The notes under the pieces: model-generated
What the model saw: only the letters and a program-made list of their open reading frames with translations
Databases searched by the model: none
What the model was told of the DNA's origin: nothing
Part shown: piece after piece, positions 45,506 to 53,696 of the stretch
Layout: each line of letters begins with the position of its first letter
Numbering within the stretch: position 1 is the stretch's first letter
NCBI GenBank assembly: GCA_021812385.1
Contig: JAKANO010000013.1
Coordinates: 1 to 64,000, forward strand
Source of the DNA: Pseudomonadota bacterium
GTDB lineage: Bacteria; Pseudomonadota; Gammaproteobacteria; Burkholderiales; Thiobacteraceae
Reading direction: 5' to 3'
DNA length: 64,000 nucleotides
Translations under genes and position numbers: made by a program

Positions 45506-46267
45506 ATGGCCATTCGCGAGCCGTTTTCCGCCGTCATCATTACCCTGAACGCCGCCGCGCAATTGGAAGCGTGCTTGCAGAGTGTGGCGTTCGCGGACGA
45601 AGTGTTGGTGGTGGATTGCGGCAGCAGCGATGCGACTTTGGCGTTGGCGCAGCGCTATGGCGCGCGCGTGTTGCATCAAGATTGGCTGGGCTACGGCGCG
45701 CAAAAGCAATTCGCGGTGAGCCAGGCCAAGCATGATTGGGTGCTGTGCCTGGATGCCGATGAGCGGGTGAGTGCAACACTGCGCGCTGCGATCGAAGCGG
45801 CGTTGATTGCGCCAAGTGCGAGCGGGTTTGAAATGCCGCGTTGCAATCGTTTCATGGGGCGCTGGCTGCGCCACGGCGAAGGTTATCCGGATTGGTCGCT
45901 GCGCTTGTTTCAACGCAGCCATGGCCGTTGGTCGGGTGATCCGGTGCATGAAAAAGTGCTGCTGGATGGCGCGCCGGCGCGCTTGCGCGGCGATCTGCTG
46001 CACGAATCGGCCGAGGACTTGGCCGCCTATTTGGACAAGCAAAATCGCTACACCACGCTGCAAGCCGAGGCATTGTATCGCCGCGGCAAGCGCGCCAGCG
46101 TGACGCAAATGGTGTTGAGTCCGTTGCTGCGCTTTGTGAAATTTTATGTGTTGCGTCTGGGTTTTTTGGATGGCGTGGCGGGGTTGGTGCATATCGTGAT
46201 TGGTTGTCACAACAGTTTTATAAAGTATGCGAAATTACGGGCTTCTGAAAAGGATGCAAGGAATTGA
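45506..46267 (+). CDS. Family 2 glycosyltransferase, WaaE/KdtX-like LPS core enzyme
   Basis: A 253-residue GT-A enzyme: F-S-A-V-I-I-T-L-N-A-A at the start, V-V-D-C-G-S-S-D-A-T and the D-x-D-like L-D-A-D-E-R-V-S motif, followed by R-C-N-R-F-M-G-R-W-L-R-H-G. This pattern matches LPS core beta-1,4-glucosyltransferases of the WaaE/KdtX type, which add glucose to heptose I. The place next to waaC/waaA agrees. The exact linkage is not shown by the sequence. Confidence 0.82.
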   Translation: MAIREPFSAVIITLNAAAQLEACLQSVAFADEVLVVDCGSSDATLALAQRYGARVLHQDWLGYGAQKQFAVSQAKHDWVLCLDADERVSATLRAAIEAALIAPSASGFEMPRCNRFMGRWLRHGEGYPDWSLRLFQRSHGRWSGDPVHEKVLLDGAPARLRGDLLHESAEDLAAYLDKQNRYTTLQAEALYRRGKRASVTQMVLSPLLRFVKFYVLRLGFLDGVAGLVHIVIGCHNSFIKYAKLRASEKDARN

Positions 46268-46500
46268 CTGTTGATAAGAATATTGGGTCTGAGATTAATG
46301 CTGCGAAAGCATCAAAAAAACCGGTTAAACTTCGGGTAAAAGGCGATTTTCTAAGCCCGGACAGAGCGCTTAATCTGGCTGACCAAACCCGTGCGGCTCT
46401 TGCACGACAATGGCTTGAAGAAAATCGGTCAGAGATTTACAACTACAATATGCGCATTGAGAGATGCGGTGTGTTTAGCGACGGCTTGAGGCGGTTTTAA
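46264..46500 (+). CDS. CcdA-like antitoxin without an adjacent toxin
   Basis: A 78-residue protein whose C-terminal half (A-R-Q-W-L-E-E-N-R-S-E-I-Y-N-Y-N to G-V-F-S-D-G-L-R-R-F) matches the toxin-binding tail of CcdA-family antitoxins; the N-terminal part would be the ribbon-helix-helix region (V-K-L-R-V-K-G-D-F-L-S). The only start seen is TTG at 46264, overlapping the stop of the glycosyltransferase gene as TTGA. The next 65 bp contain no room for a CcdB toxin. It is probably an orphan antitoxin or a fragment of a lost module. Confidence 0.65.
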   Translation: MTVDKNIGSEINAAKASKKPVKLRVKGDFLSPDRALNLADQTRAALARQWLEENRSEIYNYNMRIERCGVFSDGLRRF

Positions 46501-46565
46501 TTCATGTCCTCGATGTTTACGAAAACCTAGCTATATTTCCCGGAATTTAATTTAGGCTCCAAAAA

Positions 46566-47630
46566 ATGACGCATCCCATTTTAGTTACCGGCGGCGCCGG
46601 TTTCATCGGCGCGAATTTTGTCTTGGATTGGTTGGCGGGCGGCGGCGAGACTGTCATCAATCTCGACAAGCTCACCTATGCCGGCAATCTGGAAAATTTG
46701 GCGGCGCTCAAGGACGATGCGCGGCATATTTTTGTGCGCGGCGACATCGGCGATACGGTCTTGGTGGAAGGGTTGCTGAAGCAACATCAGCCGCGCGCCA
46801 TCGTGAATTTCGCCGCCGAGAGCCATGTCGATCGCTCGATCCACGGCCCGGAAGATTTCATCCAGACCAATGTGGTCGGCACCTTCCATTTGCTGGAAGC
46901 GGTGCGCGCCTATTGGGGCGGCTTGCCCGAGGCGCAGCGCGTGGCGTTCCGCTTCCTGCATGTTTCGACCGACGAAGTGTATGGCTCGCTCGGGCCGAAC
47001 GATCCGGCATTTACCGAGACCACGCCGTTCGCACCGAACAGCCCTTACTCCGCCTCCAAGGCAGCGTCCGATCATTTGGTGCGCGCCTATCATCACACTT
47101 ATGGTTTGCCGGTGCTCACCACCAATTGCTCCAACAATTACGGCCCGTATCAGTTCCCGGAAAAATTGATCCCGCTGATCCTGCACAACGCTTTGCATGG
47201 CAAGCCGCTGCCGATCTACGGCGACGGCCTGAATGTGCGCGATTGGCTGTATGTGGGCGACCATTGCAGCGCGATTCGCGTGGTGCTGGCGAGTGGCCGG
47301 GTGGGCGAGACCTACAACATCGGCGGCTGCAACGAGATGGCTAACATCGATGTAGTGAAAACAGTATGCACGTTATTGGATGAGCTAAAGCCCGCCGCGC
47401 AGCCTTATGCATCGCTCATCACCTACGTCAAGGATCGCGCCGGCCACGACCGGCGCTATGCCATCGACGCGCGCAAGATCGAAAACGAATTGAAGTGGCG
47501 TCCCAGCGAAACCTTTGAGACCGGCATCCGTAAAACTGTGCAGTGGTATCTCGACAATCAAGCCTGGGTGGAGCATGTCGTGAGCGGCGAGTATCAACAT
47601 TGGGTGGCGGAAAATTATGGTGAGCGGTAA
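46566..47630 (+). CDS. rfbB: dTDP-glucose 4,6-dehydratase
   Basis: A 354-residue extended SDR enzyme forming dTDP-4-keto-6-deoxyglucose. The N-terminal G-G-A-G-F-I-G is at 9-15, the catalytic T-D-E triad at 135-137 and Y-x-x-x-K at 161-165 (S-P-Y-S-A-S-K). Y-G-P-Y-Q-F-P-E-K and N-V-R-D-W-L-Y-V-x-D-H are typical of RmlB. It should provide the precursor of rhamnose or another deoxysugar, but rfbC and rfbD are not in the window. Confidence 0.95.
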   Translation: MTHPILVTGGAGFIGANFVLDWLAGGGETVINLDKLTYAGNLENLAALKDDARHIFVRGDIGDTVLVEGLLKQHQPRAIVNFAAESHVDRSIHGPEDFIQTNVVGTFHLLEAVRAYWGGLPEAQRVAFRFLHVSTDEVYGSLGPNDPAFTETTPFAPNSPYSASKAASDHLVRAYHHTYGLPVLTTNCSNNYGPYQFPEKLIPLILHNALHGKPLPIYGDGLNVRDWLYVGDHCSAIRVVLASGRVGETYNIGGCNEMANIDVVKTVCTLLDELKPAAQPYASLITYVKDRAGHDRRYAIDARKIENELKWRPSETFETGIRKTVQWYLDNQAWVEHVVSGEYQHWVAENYGER

Positions 47631-48051
47631 GCAGGAAGCAGTGAGCGGTGAAATGTCGCAGACCAGATTGGGAAGTAAGCGGGAAGCGGCGAGCAGCGAA
47701 AAACCGCATATCAAGCTGGAGGTGTGGCGTTCTGCCATGGTGTTGGTGAAGATGATATATGAGGTAACAGGCACGTTTCCGCGCCATGAGCAATTTGGCT
47801 TGGTTAGTCAAATGCGGCGAGCTGCGGTATCCATACCTAGCAATATTGCCGAGGGTGCGGCGCGAACGAGCCGGAAAGAGATGGGTCAGTTTCTCAGTAT
47901 TTCCAAGGGTTCCCTCAGCGAGCTGGATACGCAGATTAGGATTGCGGAAATGCTCGGCTATCTAAAAGATTCCGCCGAGCTACAGACGCAGCTGGAACGG
48001 ACCAGCAAACTATTGTCCGGATTACATCGAAAAGTGCAAAACGATGACTGA
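47617..48051 (+). CDS. Four-helix-bundle protein (S23/IVP-like), inserted between rfbB and rfbA
   Basis: A 144-residue protein with the TIGR02436 pattern: [42 protein letters not shown] and S-L-S-E-L-D-T-Q. Relatives occur in 23S rRNA intervening sequences and as stand-alone insertions in sugar-nucleotide operons; their function is not settled. The N-terminal 30 residues come from a purine-rich repeat, so the real start may be the ATG at 47653. It overlaps rfbB and rfbA on either side. Confidence 0.8.
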   Translation: MVSGKQEAVSGEMSQTRLGSKREAASSEKPHIKLEVWRSAMVLVKMIYEVTGTFPRHEQFGLVSQMRRAAVSIPSNIAEGAARTSRKEMGQFLSISKGSLSELDTQIRIAEMLGYLKDSAELQTQLERTSKLLSGLHRKVQNDD

Positions 48052-48964
48052 CCACACCACTCCCCGCTCCCCGCTTCCAGCTCCCGGGATGAAAGGCATC
48101 ATCCTCGCCGGAGGCTCCGGCACCCGGCTTTATCCGGTGACTCAAGCCGTGTCGAAACAACTGTTGCCGGTGTACGACAAGCCTATGATCTATTACCCGC
48201 TCACCACGCTGATGCTGGCGGGTATTCGCGATATCCTGATCATCTCCACGCCGCAAGACACGCCGCGCTTCGAGCAGCTCTTGGGCGATGGCGGCCAGTG
48301 GGGTTTGAATATTTCTTATGCGGTGCAACCGAAGCCAGAGGGCATCGCGCAAGCCTTCATCATCGGCGCGGAATTTATCGGCAATGAGCCGTGCGCCTTG
48401 GTATTGGGCGACAACATTTTTTATGGGCACGAATTGGCGGACGACCTGAGCAGCGCCGCCAAGAAAACCAGTGGTGCAACGGTGTTCGCATACCCTGTGA
48501 CTGATCCTGAGCGCTATGGCGTGGTGGAATTCGATGCCCAAGGCCATGCCCTATCGATAGAAGAAAAGCCAAAGGCGCCGAAGTCGCGCTATGCGGTGAC
48601 GGGGCTGTATTTTTACGATGCAAAGGTCGTGGAAATAGCCAAATCGCTTGCGCCTTCCGCGCGCGGCGAGCTGGAGATCACCGACGTCAATCGTGTGTAC
48701 CTCGCGCAAGGCGCGCTCGACGTGCAAGTCATGGGTCGCGGCATGGCCTGGCTCGATACTGGCACACACGAGTCCTTGCTGGAGGCTTCTCAATTCATTC
48801 AGACCATCGAAAAACGCCAAGGCTTAAAGATTGCTTGCCCGGAGGAAATTGCATATCGGATGGGGTATATTCCTGCCCAGCAAGTTGCACGACTCGCCGA
48901 AGTTCTGGGTAAAAGTGGTTATGGCGCCTATTTGCGCGCATTGTTATCGGATCAAGTTTTTTAA
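48044..48964 (+). CDS. rfbA: Glucose-1-phosphate thymidylyltransferase
   Basis: A nucleotidyltransferase making dTDP-glucose for RfbB. The signature G-G-S-G-T-R-L-Y-P lies at residues 8-16 counted from the ATG at 48089 (M-K-G-I-I-L-A), the start usual for the family, which would give 291 residues. The frame reaches back to the ATG at 48044, overlapping the preceding gene, but the extra 15 residues are encoded by a CCCCGCT-rich repeat. [17 protein letters not shown] and [10 protein letters not shown] are all present. Confidence 0.94.
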   Translation: MTDHTTPRSPLPAPGMKGIILAGGSGTRLYPVTQAVSKQLLPVYDKPMIYYPLTTLMLAGIRDILIISTPQDTPRFEQLLGDGGQWGLNISYAVQPKPEGIAQAFIIGAEFIGNEPCALVLGDNIFYGHELADDLSSAAKKTSGATVFAYPVTDPERYGVVEFDAQGHALSIEEKPKAPKSRYAVTGLYFYDAKVVEIAKSLAPSARGELEITDVNRVYLAQGALDVQVMGRGMAWLDTGTHESLLEASQFIQTIEKRQGLKIACPEEIAYRMGYIPAQQVARLAEVLGKSGYGAYLRALLSDQVF

Positions 48965-49080
48965 TTGAAATGGTATTTTGTTTTTTTGATGTTCTTGGTT
49001 TCCTTGTAAAATCAAACAATTCAGAGTTGGCATATCTGCCAATTGACTTGCTGATCTAGGTCGATATCAGAAAGAATTAA

Positions 49081-50112
49081 ATGTTTAGAAAAGATGAGTT
49101 GGGCGATACAGCTTTTGTTATTGCCGAGGTTGGTCAGAATCATCAGGGGGAGTTGGAACTCGCGAGGGAATATATCCGGATATTTGCTTTTGAAGGCGCC
49201 GACGCTATCAAGTTTCAGACGAGGAAGAACAAATACCTATTTTCGGAGGACGCGTATAGCGCTCCCTACCAAAGCGAAAATGCCTTTGCAGATAGCTACG
49301 GCCTTCACCGGGAAAAACTAGAGCTTAAGCCTGAGTGGTTGCCCATCCTGAAAGAGGATTGCGTCAAGTATGGCGTCAAATTCATGTCGACCCCCTTCGA
49401 CGAACCCAGCCTAGAGATACTTAGGCAAATCGATATTGATATTTTGAAAGTGGCATCATTTGATTTGGGTAATCTCCCATTTATCCATCGCATTGCCAGC
49501 TTAGGTAAGCCGGTTGTCATGAGTGTGGGTGGTGGGAAGATCGAACAGATTCGAACCAGTGTCGAAGTATTACTCAATCATCATGATGAGGTAGCGATTC
49601 TGCATTGTGTCTCGGAATATCCTTGCGAGTACAACCGACTTGGCTTGGATAATATCGAGGTGTTACACAAGGAGTTTCCGGGCTGCGCGATCGGCTCCTC
49701 AGATCATTTCAATGGAACGCTGTCCGGGCCGGTGGCTTACCTGAAAGGGGCTCGAGTTTTTGAAAAGCATGTTACGCTCAATCGTGCATGGAGAGGCACC
49801 GATCACAGTTTTGCTCTTGAGCCTGAAGGCTTTCGTAAATTTGTCCGAGACATCAAACGCGTTCGACACATGATGCCGCCTAAACCTGCGGACGATCTTG
49901 GAAACGAACGGGTATTTAAAAAACTCGGTAAGTCTTTGATTGCGTATATCGACATTCCGGCAGGGGAAAAGATTACCCTGGAAAACCTATCTGGGCGCAT
50001 TTTCAACACACAGTACATTCCTGTGCGTGAATCAAATCAAGTCATCGGGAGTATTGCGAAAAGGCATATCGCCAAAGGTGAGCCTATTCATTATTCGGAT
50101 ATTGAAGGCTAG
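49081..50112 (+). CDS. NeuB-like N-acylneuraminate/ulosonic acid synthase
   Basis: A 343-residue enzyme with a TIM barrel of the sialic acid synthase family (A-E-V-G-Q-N-H-Q-G at about 15-23, A-I-K-F-Q-T, F-M-S-T-P-F-D, I-L-H-C-V-S-E-Y-P, G-S-S-D-H) and a C-terminal SAF/antifreeze-like domain (I-P-A-G-E-K-I-T-L-E-N-L). It should condense phosphoenolpyruvate with an aldose to a 2-keto-3-deoxy sugar acid. Which aldose is unclear: no NeuC- or LegG-like hydrolysing epimerase lies nearby. It opens the AT-rich gene group after rfbA. An inverted repeat TTGGCATATCTGCCAA lies at 49027-49042 upstream. Confidence 0.88.
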   Translation: MFRKDELGDTAFVIAEVGQNHQGELELAREYIRIFAFEGADAIKFQTRKNKYLFSEDAYSAPYQSENAFADSYGLHREKLELKPEWLPILKEDCVKYGVKFMSTPFDEPSLEILRQIDIDILKVASFDLGNLPFIHRIASLGKPVVMSVGGGKIEQIRTSVEVLLNHHDEVAILHCVSEYPCEYNRLGLDNIEVLHKEFPGCAIGSSDHFNGTLSGPVAYLKGARVFEKHVTLNRAWRGTDHSFALEPEGFRKFVRDIKRVRHMMPPKPADDLGNERVFKKLGKSLIAYIDIPAGEKITLENLSGRIFNTQYIPVRESNQVIGSIAKRHIAKGEPIHYSDIEG

Positions 50113-50133
50113 TTGTACGGTGAGCATGTGCGA

Positions 50134-50634
50134 ATGATTAGTCATGACCTCCTTGCATCGATTCAATTGATCGCCTTTGATTTTGATGGTGTATTTACTG
50201 ATAACACGGTTTATGTTTCCCAGGACGGGATTGAATCAGTCCGTTGCTGGCGCAGCGATGGTCTTGGGCTATCGAGACTTCGAGGCATTGGCGTGCACGC
50301 ATTCATTATTTCTACGGAAGCCAATCCCGTTGTGACGGCCAGAGCGAATAAATTGAAAATACCCTGTAAGCAGGCCATCGAGGATAAAGCCGCAGCTATC
50401 CTACAAACTTGTAAGGAGTTTAGTATCGAGCCGGCGCGTACAATGTTTGTTGGTAACGACATCAACGATATTCCGGCCTTTAATGCAGTTGGGGTGCCTG
50501 TGGCAGTTGCCGATGCCCATCCCGAAACGTATCCGCATGTGCTTTATCGCACCACCAAACCGGGTGGCTTTGGCGCTGTGCGCGAGATTTGTGACCTGAT
50601 ATTCAGCGCGAAACAAGGCGCCAATGGATTTTGA
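50134..50634 (+). CDS. KdsC-like HAD phosphatase
   Basis: A 166-residue C0-type HAD phosphatase with the nucleophile motif F-D-F-D-G-V-F-T at 15-22, S-T-E as motif II, K in motif III and G-N-D-I-N-D as motif IV, matching Kdo-8-phosphate phosphatase and the phosphatase domains fused to some NeuA enzymes. It would dephosphorylate the ulosonic acid phosphate made by the preceding synthase. ATG 50134 is chosen; a TTG at 50113, directly after the synthase stop, is an alternative. Confidence 0.85.
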   Translation: MISHDLLASIQLIAFDFDGVFTDNTVYVSQDGIESVRCWRSDGLGLSRLRGIGVHAFIISTEANPVVTARANKLKIPCKQAIEDKAAAILQTCKEFSIEPARTMFVGNDINDIPAFNAVGVPVAVADAHPETYPHVLYRTTKPGGFGAVREICDLIFSAKQGANGF

Positions 50635-51451
50635 AATGATGTCTGCAGATGCTCTTTTCGATGTAAGTCAAGAAATTGTTCTTATTACCGGCGTGTCTGG
50701 TCAGCTTGGCGGTGAGTATGCTCAGGCCTTTTTGCGGCGCGGGGCTCGTGTTGTAGGCTTGGATGTTCGGCCTTCAGCTTGCAGTGATTCGATGGTGAAA
50801 GATTTTCCCGAACACTATTTTTTTTGTACCGCGAATGTGACTGACAAGGGGGCATTGCGGCGCGCCTTGGCTGAGGTTGAAACCTGTTTTGGTACTCCAA
50901 CGGTGCTCGTCAATAATGCTGCCATCGACTCTCCGCCATCGGCGCCACCCGAAGAAAATGGACCTTTCGAGGACTACCCGGAAGCGTCATGGGATAAAGT
51001 GATCGACGTCAACCTCAAAGGTGCATACCTGTGTTGCCAGGTTTTCGGCGCTGCCATGGCCAAGGCCGGCAAGGGTTCGATTATCAATATTGCGTCGATC
51101 TATGGTGTCGTTTCGCCTGACCAAAGCCTTTACGAGTACCGTCGGAAACGGGGTGAGGTCTTTTTCAAGCCTGTTGCCTATTCCGCCGCGAAGTCCGGCA
51201 TTTTGAATCTCACCCGCTATTTGGCCGTCTACTGGGCGAAGAAAAATGTTCGCGTAAATTCGCTTACGATCGCTGGGGTGTTCAATAATCAGGAGCAGGC
51301 ATTCTTAGATGTTTACTGTGGCCGCATTCCTGTTGGCCGCATGGCGCATGCCGATGAATACAATGGCTCCGTGCTATTTCTCGCAAGCCCAGCTTCGCGT
51401 TATATGACCGGCGCCAATCTTGTTATTGATGGCGGTTGGACAGCGATCTGA
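50624..51451 (+). CDS. Short-chain dehydrogenase/reductase
   Basis: A 275-residue classical SDR. The cofactor loop reads T-G-V-S-G-Q-L-G-G (about 22-30), N-N-A-A-I-D and I-I-N-I-A-S-I-Y-G follow, and the catalytic Y-x-x-x-K lies in V-A-Y-S-A-A-K-S-G. The insertion between the Ser and Tyr (Y-E-Y-R-R-K-R-G-E-V) is unusual but also seen in polysaccharide-cluster SDRs. It probably oxidises or reduces a sugar hydroxyl/keto group in the pathway around it. It overlaps the phosphatase gene by 11 bp and the next start is 3 bp downstream. Confidence 0.83.
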   Translation: MDFEMMSADALFDVSQEIVLITGVSGQLGGEYAQAFLRRGARVVGLDVRPSACSDSMVKDFPEHYFFCTANVTDKGALRRALAEVETCFGTPTVLVNNAAIDSPPSAPPEENGPFEDYPEASWDKVIDVNLKGAYLCCQVFGAAMAKAGKGSIINIASIYGVVSPDQSLYEYRRKRGEVFFKPVAYSAAKSGILNLTRYLAVYWAKKNVRVNSLTIAGVFNNQEQAFLDVYCGRIPVGRMAHADEYNGSVLFLASPASRYMTGANLVIDGGWTAI

Positions 51452-51453
51452 TC

Positions 51454-52920
51454 ATGCCGAATAACATTTCTTATATTCCTAACTGGATCAACGGCCAGGA
51501 AGCGCAACCTAAAACCGCAAGCTGGTTGGATAAATTCAATCCACACAACGGTGAGTTGCTTTGTCATGTAGCCGACTCGTCAGAATCTGATACGCAATGC
51601 GCCATACAATCGGCGGTTGATGCTTTCCCGGCGTGGTCAGACCTTACCCCGGTTAAGCGGGGGCAGATCCTGGCGGATATCGTTTCTGCAATGAAACGAA
51701 ATGCCGATGCATTGGCCGATTGTGTCGCCCTCGAAACCGGAAAGCCCCCGCAGGATGCAAAGGGAGAAACCGGTGGCGCCATTCTCCAGGCCGAATATTT
51801 CGCCGGCGAGGGTATGCGTTTGTATGGACGCTCCTTGGCTTCGGGGATGCCGGGCAAATACAGCCATACCGTGCGCCAGCCACGGGGTGTGGCTGGCTTG
51901 ATCGTTCCCGCCAACACGCCCATCGCCAATATCGCCTGGAAAACGTTCCCTGCGCTGATCTGTGGCAATTCGGTCGTACTTAAAGCCGCCGAGGATGCGC
52001 CCCGCATTGCCTTGCTCTTTGCGCGGTTGACCAAGGAGGCTGGCTTGCCGGATGGTGTCTTTAATGTCATTCAGGGGCGAGGGCAGCCTGCGGGAGCGGT
52101 GTTGGTAACCGACGAGCGTGTGAATGTCATCAGCTTCACGGGTTCGACCGGCGTGGGGCGATGGATTGCTGAAGTCGCCGGGAAGCGGCTTGCCCGGGTT
52201 TCGCTTGAATTGGGCGGCAAGAACCCGCTGGTGGTATGTGACGATGCCGATATTGATCAGGCCGTACATTGGGCGGCGCTATCCGCTTTTAGCAATGCGG
52301 GCCAACGTTGCGCGGCGGGCAGCCGAATCATTGTCTTTCGGACAGTGTATGAAGAATTCAAAGAAAAACTGGTTGCCAAGGCGCAGACCTTAAAGCTCGG
52401 GGTAAGTGCGGGCTGTGATTTGGGCCCAGTGGTCAACAAACGTCAGCAACAATCGATTCTGGCCGCAATAGAGACCGCCAAGAAACAAGGAGGTCGAGTG
52501 CTTTGTGGTGGAGGGGCGCCAACCGCGCCTGATCTTGCGCAAGGTTATTACATTCAACCTACGGTCATCGAGGGACTAGCGCCGAGTGCTGAACTGAGCT
52601 GCAAGGAAGTCTTCGGCCCGGTGGCCACGCTGCATCTGGTTGCGGATGTAGAGGAAGCGCTCAAACTAGCCAATGCCACCGAATATGGCTTGACCGCAGC
52701 GATTCATACCCGCAGCGTAGATCGTGCCATGTGGTTTGCCCAAAAGGTGCGTGCTGGTATGGCCAATGTCAATTTGGGCACTTATGGCAGCGAGCCGCAT
52801 ATGCCCTTCGGCGGCTTCGGCGCATCTGGCAACGGTACGCGCGAGCCAGGCGTTGAGGCATTGGATGTTTATTCCGAACTGAAAAATATTTCCTTCTTGG
52901 TTCGTCCCGAGCAGCTCTGA
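51454..52920 (+). CDS. Aldehyde dehydrogenase family protein
   Basis: A 488-residue NAD(P)-dependent enzyme with the catalytic Cys in G-Q-R-C-A-A-G, the general base Glu in L-E-L-G-G-K-N-P and N-T-P-I-A-N-I-A-W-K at the cofactor site. I chose the ATG at 51454, three bases after the SDR stop. An ALDH inside a CMP-sugar locus is unusual; it might oxidise a sugar aldehyde to an acid or process a C2-C4 by-product of the transketolase. The substrate is not deducible here. Confidence 0.85.
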   Translation: MPNNISYIPNWINGQEAQPKTASWLDKFNPHNGELLCHVADSSESDTQCAIQSAVDAFPAWSDLTPVKRGQILADIVSAMKRNADALADCVALETGKPPQDAKGETGGAILQAEYFAGEGMRLYGRSLASGMPGKYSHTVRQPRGVAGLIVPANTPIANIAWKTFPALICGNSVVLKAAEDAPRIALLFARLTKEAGLPDGVFNVIQGRGQPAGAVLVTDERVNVISFTGSTGVGRWIAEVAGKRLARVSLELGGKNPLVVCDDADIDQAVHWAALSAFSNAGQRCAAGSRIIVFRTVYEEFKEKLVAKAQTLKLGVSAGCDLGPVVNKRQQQSILAAIETAKKQGGRVLCGGGAPTAPDLAQGYYIQPTVIEGLAPSAELSCKEVFGPVATLHLVADVEEALKLANATEYGLTAAIHTRSVDRAMWFAQKVRAGMANVNLGTYGSEPHMPFGGFGASGNGTREPGVEALDVYSELKNISFLVRPEQL

Positions 52921-52925
52921 CACGC

Positions 52926-53681
52926 ATGAAACCACGCGCCATTGCCTTCATTCCCGCCCGATCCGGCTCCAAACGGGTTAAAAACAAAAATATTCTTCCA
53001 TTGGGGGGGCATCCGATGCTGGCGTACACCGTGCGTGCCGCGATTGACAGCGGCGTGTTCGATGCCGTCATTTGTGCCACTGATAGCGAGCAGTACGCGG
53101 ATGTAGCGCGTCATTATGGCGCCGAGGTTCCTTTTCTGCGTTCCGCTGAAATATCGGGCGACAAGTCACCCGATATCGAGTGGGTTGTATGGATGTTAAA
53201 AGCACTGAAGGAGGCCAGCCGGGAATTCGAGATTTTCAGCATTCTCCGACCGACCAGTCCCTTTAGGCAGCCAGAGACCATTCGCCGCGCTTGGTCCCAG
53301 TTCATTGAAGACCCGTGTGCAGATTCATTGCGCGCCATCGAAAAATGCAAGCAGCATCCCGGCAAGATGTGGGTTATCCGCGGCCAGCGCATGTTGCCCC
53401 TGCTGCCTTATAGCAATGGCACAACGCCCTGGCATAGCAGCCAATACGCTGCACTGCCCGAAATATATGTACAAGATGCCAGCCTGGAAATTGCATGGTC
53501 ACGAGTCCCTCTGGAGCAGAACAGCATCGCCGGCGAAGCCATCATTCCCTTTATCAGCCAAGGGCTGGAGGGCTTCGATATCAATGACCCTGAAGACTGG
53601 TGGATGGCCGAGCGCTTGCTCGCCACGCAAGAGGCCGTGTTGCCGGCAATCAGTCTTCCCCCTTACAACCTCGACGAGTAA
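52926..53681 (+). CDS. Acylneuraminate cytidylyltransferase-like CMP-sugar synthetase
   Basis: A 251-residue nucleotidyltransferase with the NeuA/KdsB motif A-F-I-P-A-R-S-G-S-K-R-V-K-N-K-N at 6-21, P-M-L-A-Y-T-V and L-R-P-T-S-P-F-R. It would activate the ulosonic acid as a CMP-sugar for a glycosyltransferase. It follows the aldehyde dehydrogenase by 5 bp, so the synthase, phosphatase, SDR, ALDH and cytidylyltransferase genes form one tight operon. Confidence 0.88.
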   Translation: MKPRAIAFIPARSGSKRVKNKNILPLGGHPMLAYTVRAAIDSGVFDAVICATDSEQYADVARHYGAEVPFLRSAEISGDKSPDIEWVVWMLKALKEASREFEIFSILRPTSPFRQPETIRRAWSQFIEDPCADSLRAIEKCKQHPGKMWVIRGQRMLPLLPYSNGTTPWHSSQYAALPEIYVQDASLEIAWSRVPLEQNSIAGEAIIPFISQGLEGFDINDPEDWWMAERLLATQEAVLPAISLPPYNLDE

Positions 53682-53696
53682 ACCGGAGCCAAAACA

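Noticed and set aside
45287-45735. Plus-strand frames across the MITE-like element
   Set aside because: They read through inverted repeats and overlap the glycosyltransferase gene in another frame; no protein-like composition.
49027-49060. Inverted repeat TTGGCATATCTGCCAA and a TTGACT as operator and promoter of the ulosonic acid operon
   Set aside because: The repeat is perfect, but no convincing -10 lies at the right distance from TTGACT, so I mention it with the NeuB-like gene and do not call a promoter.
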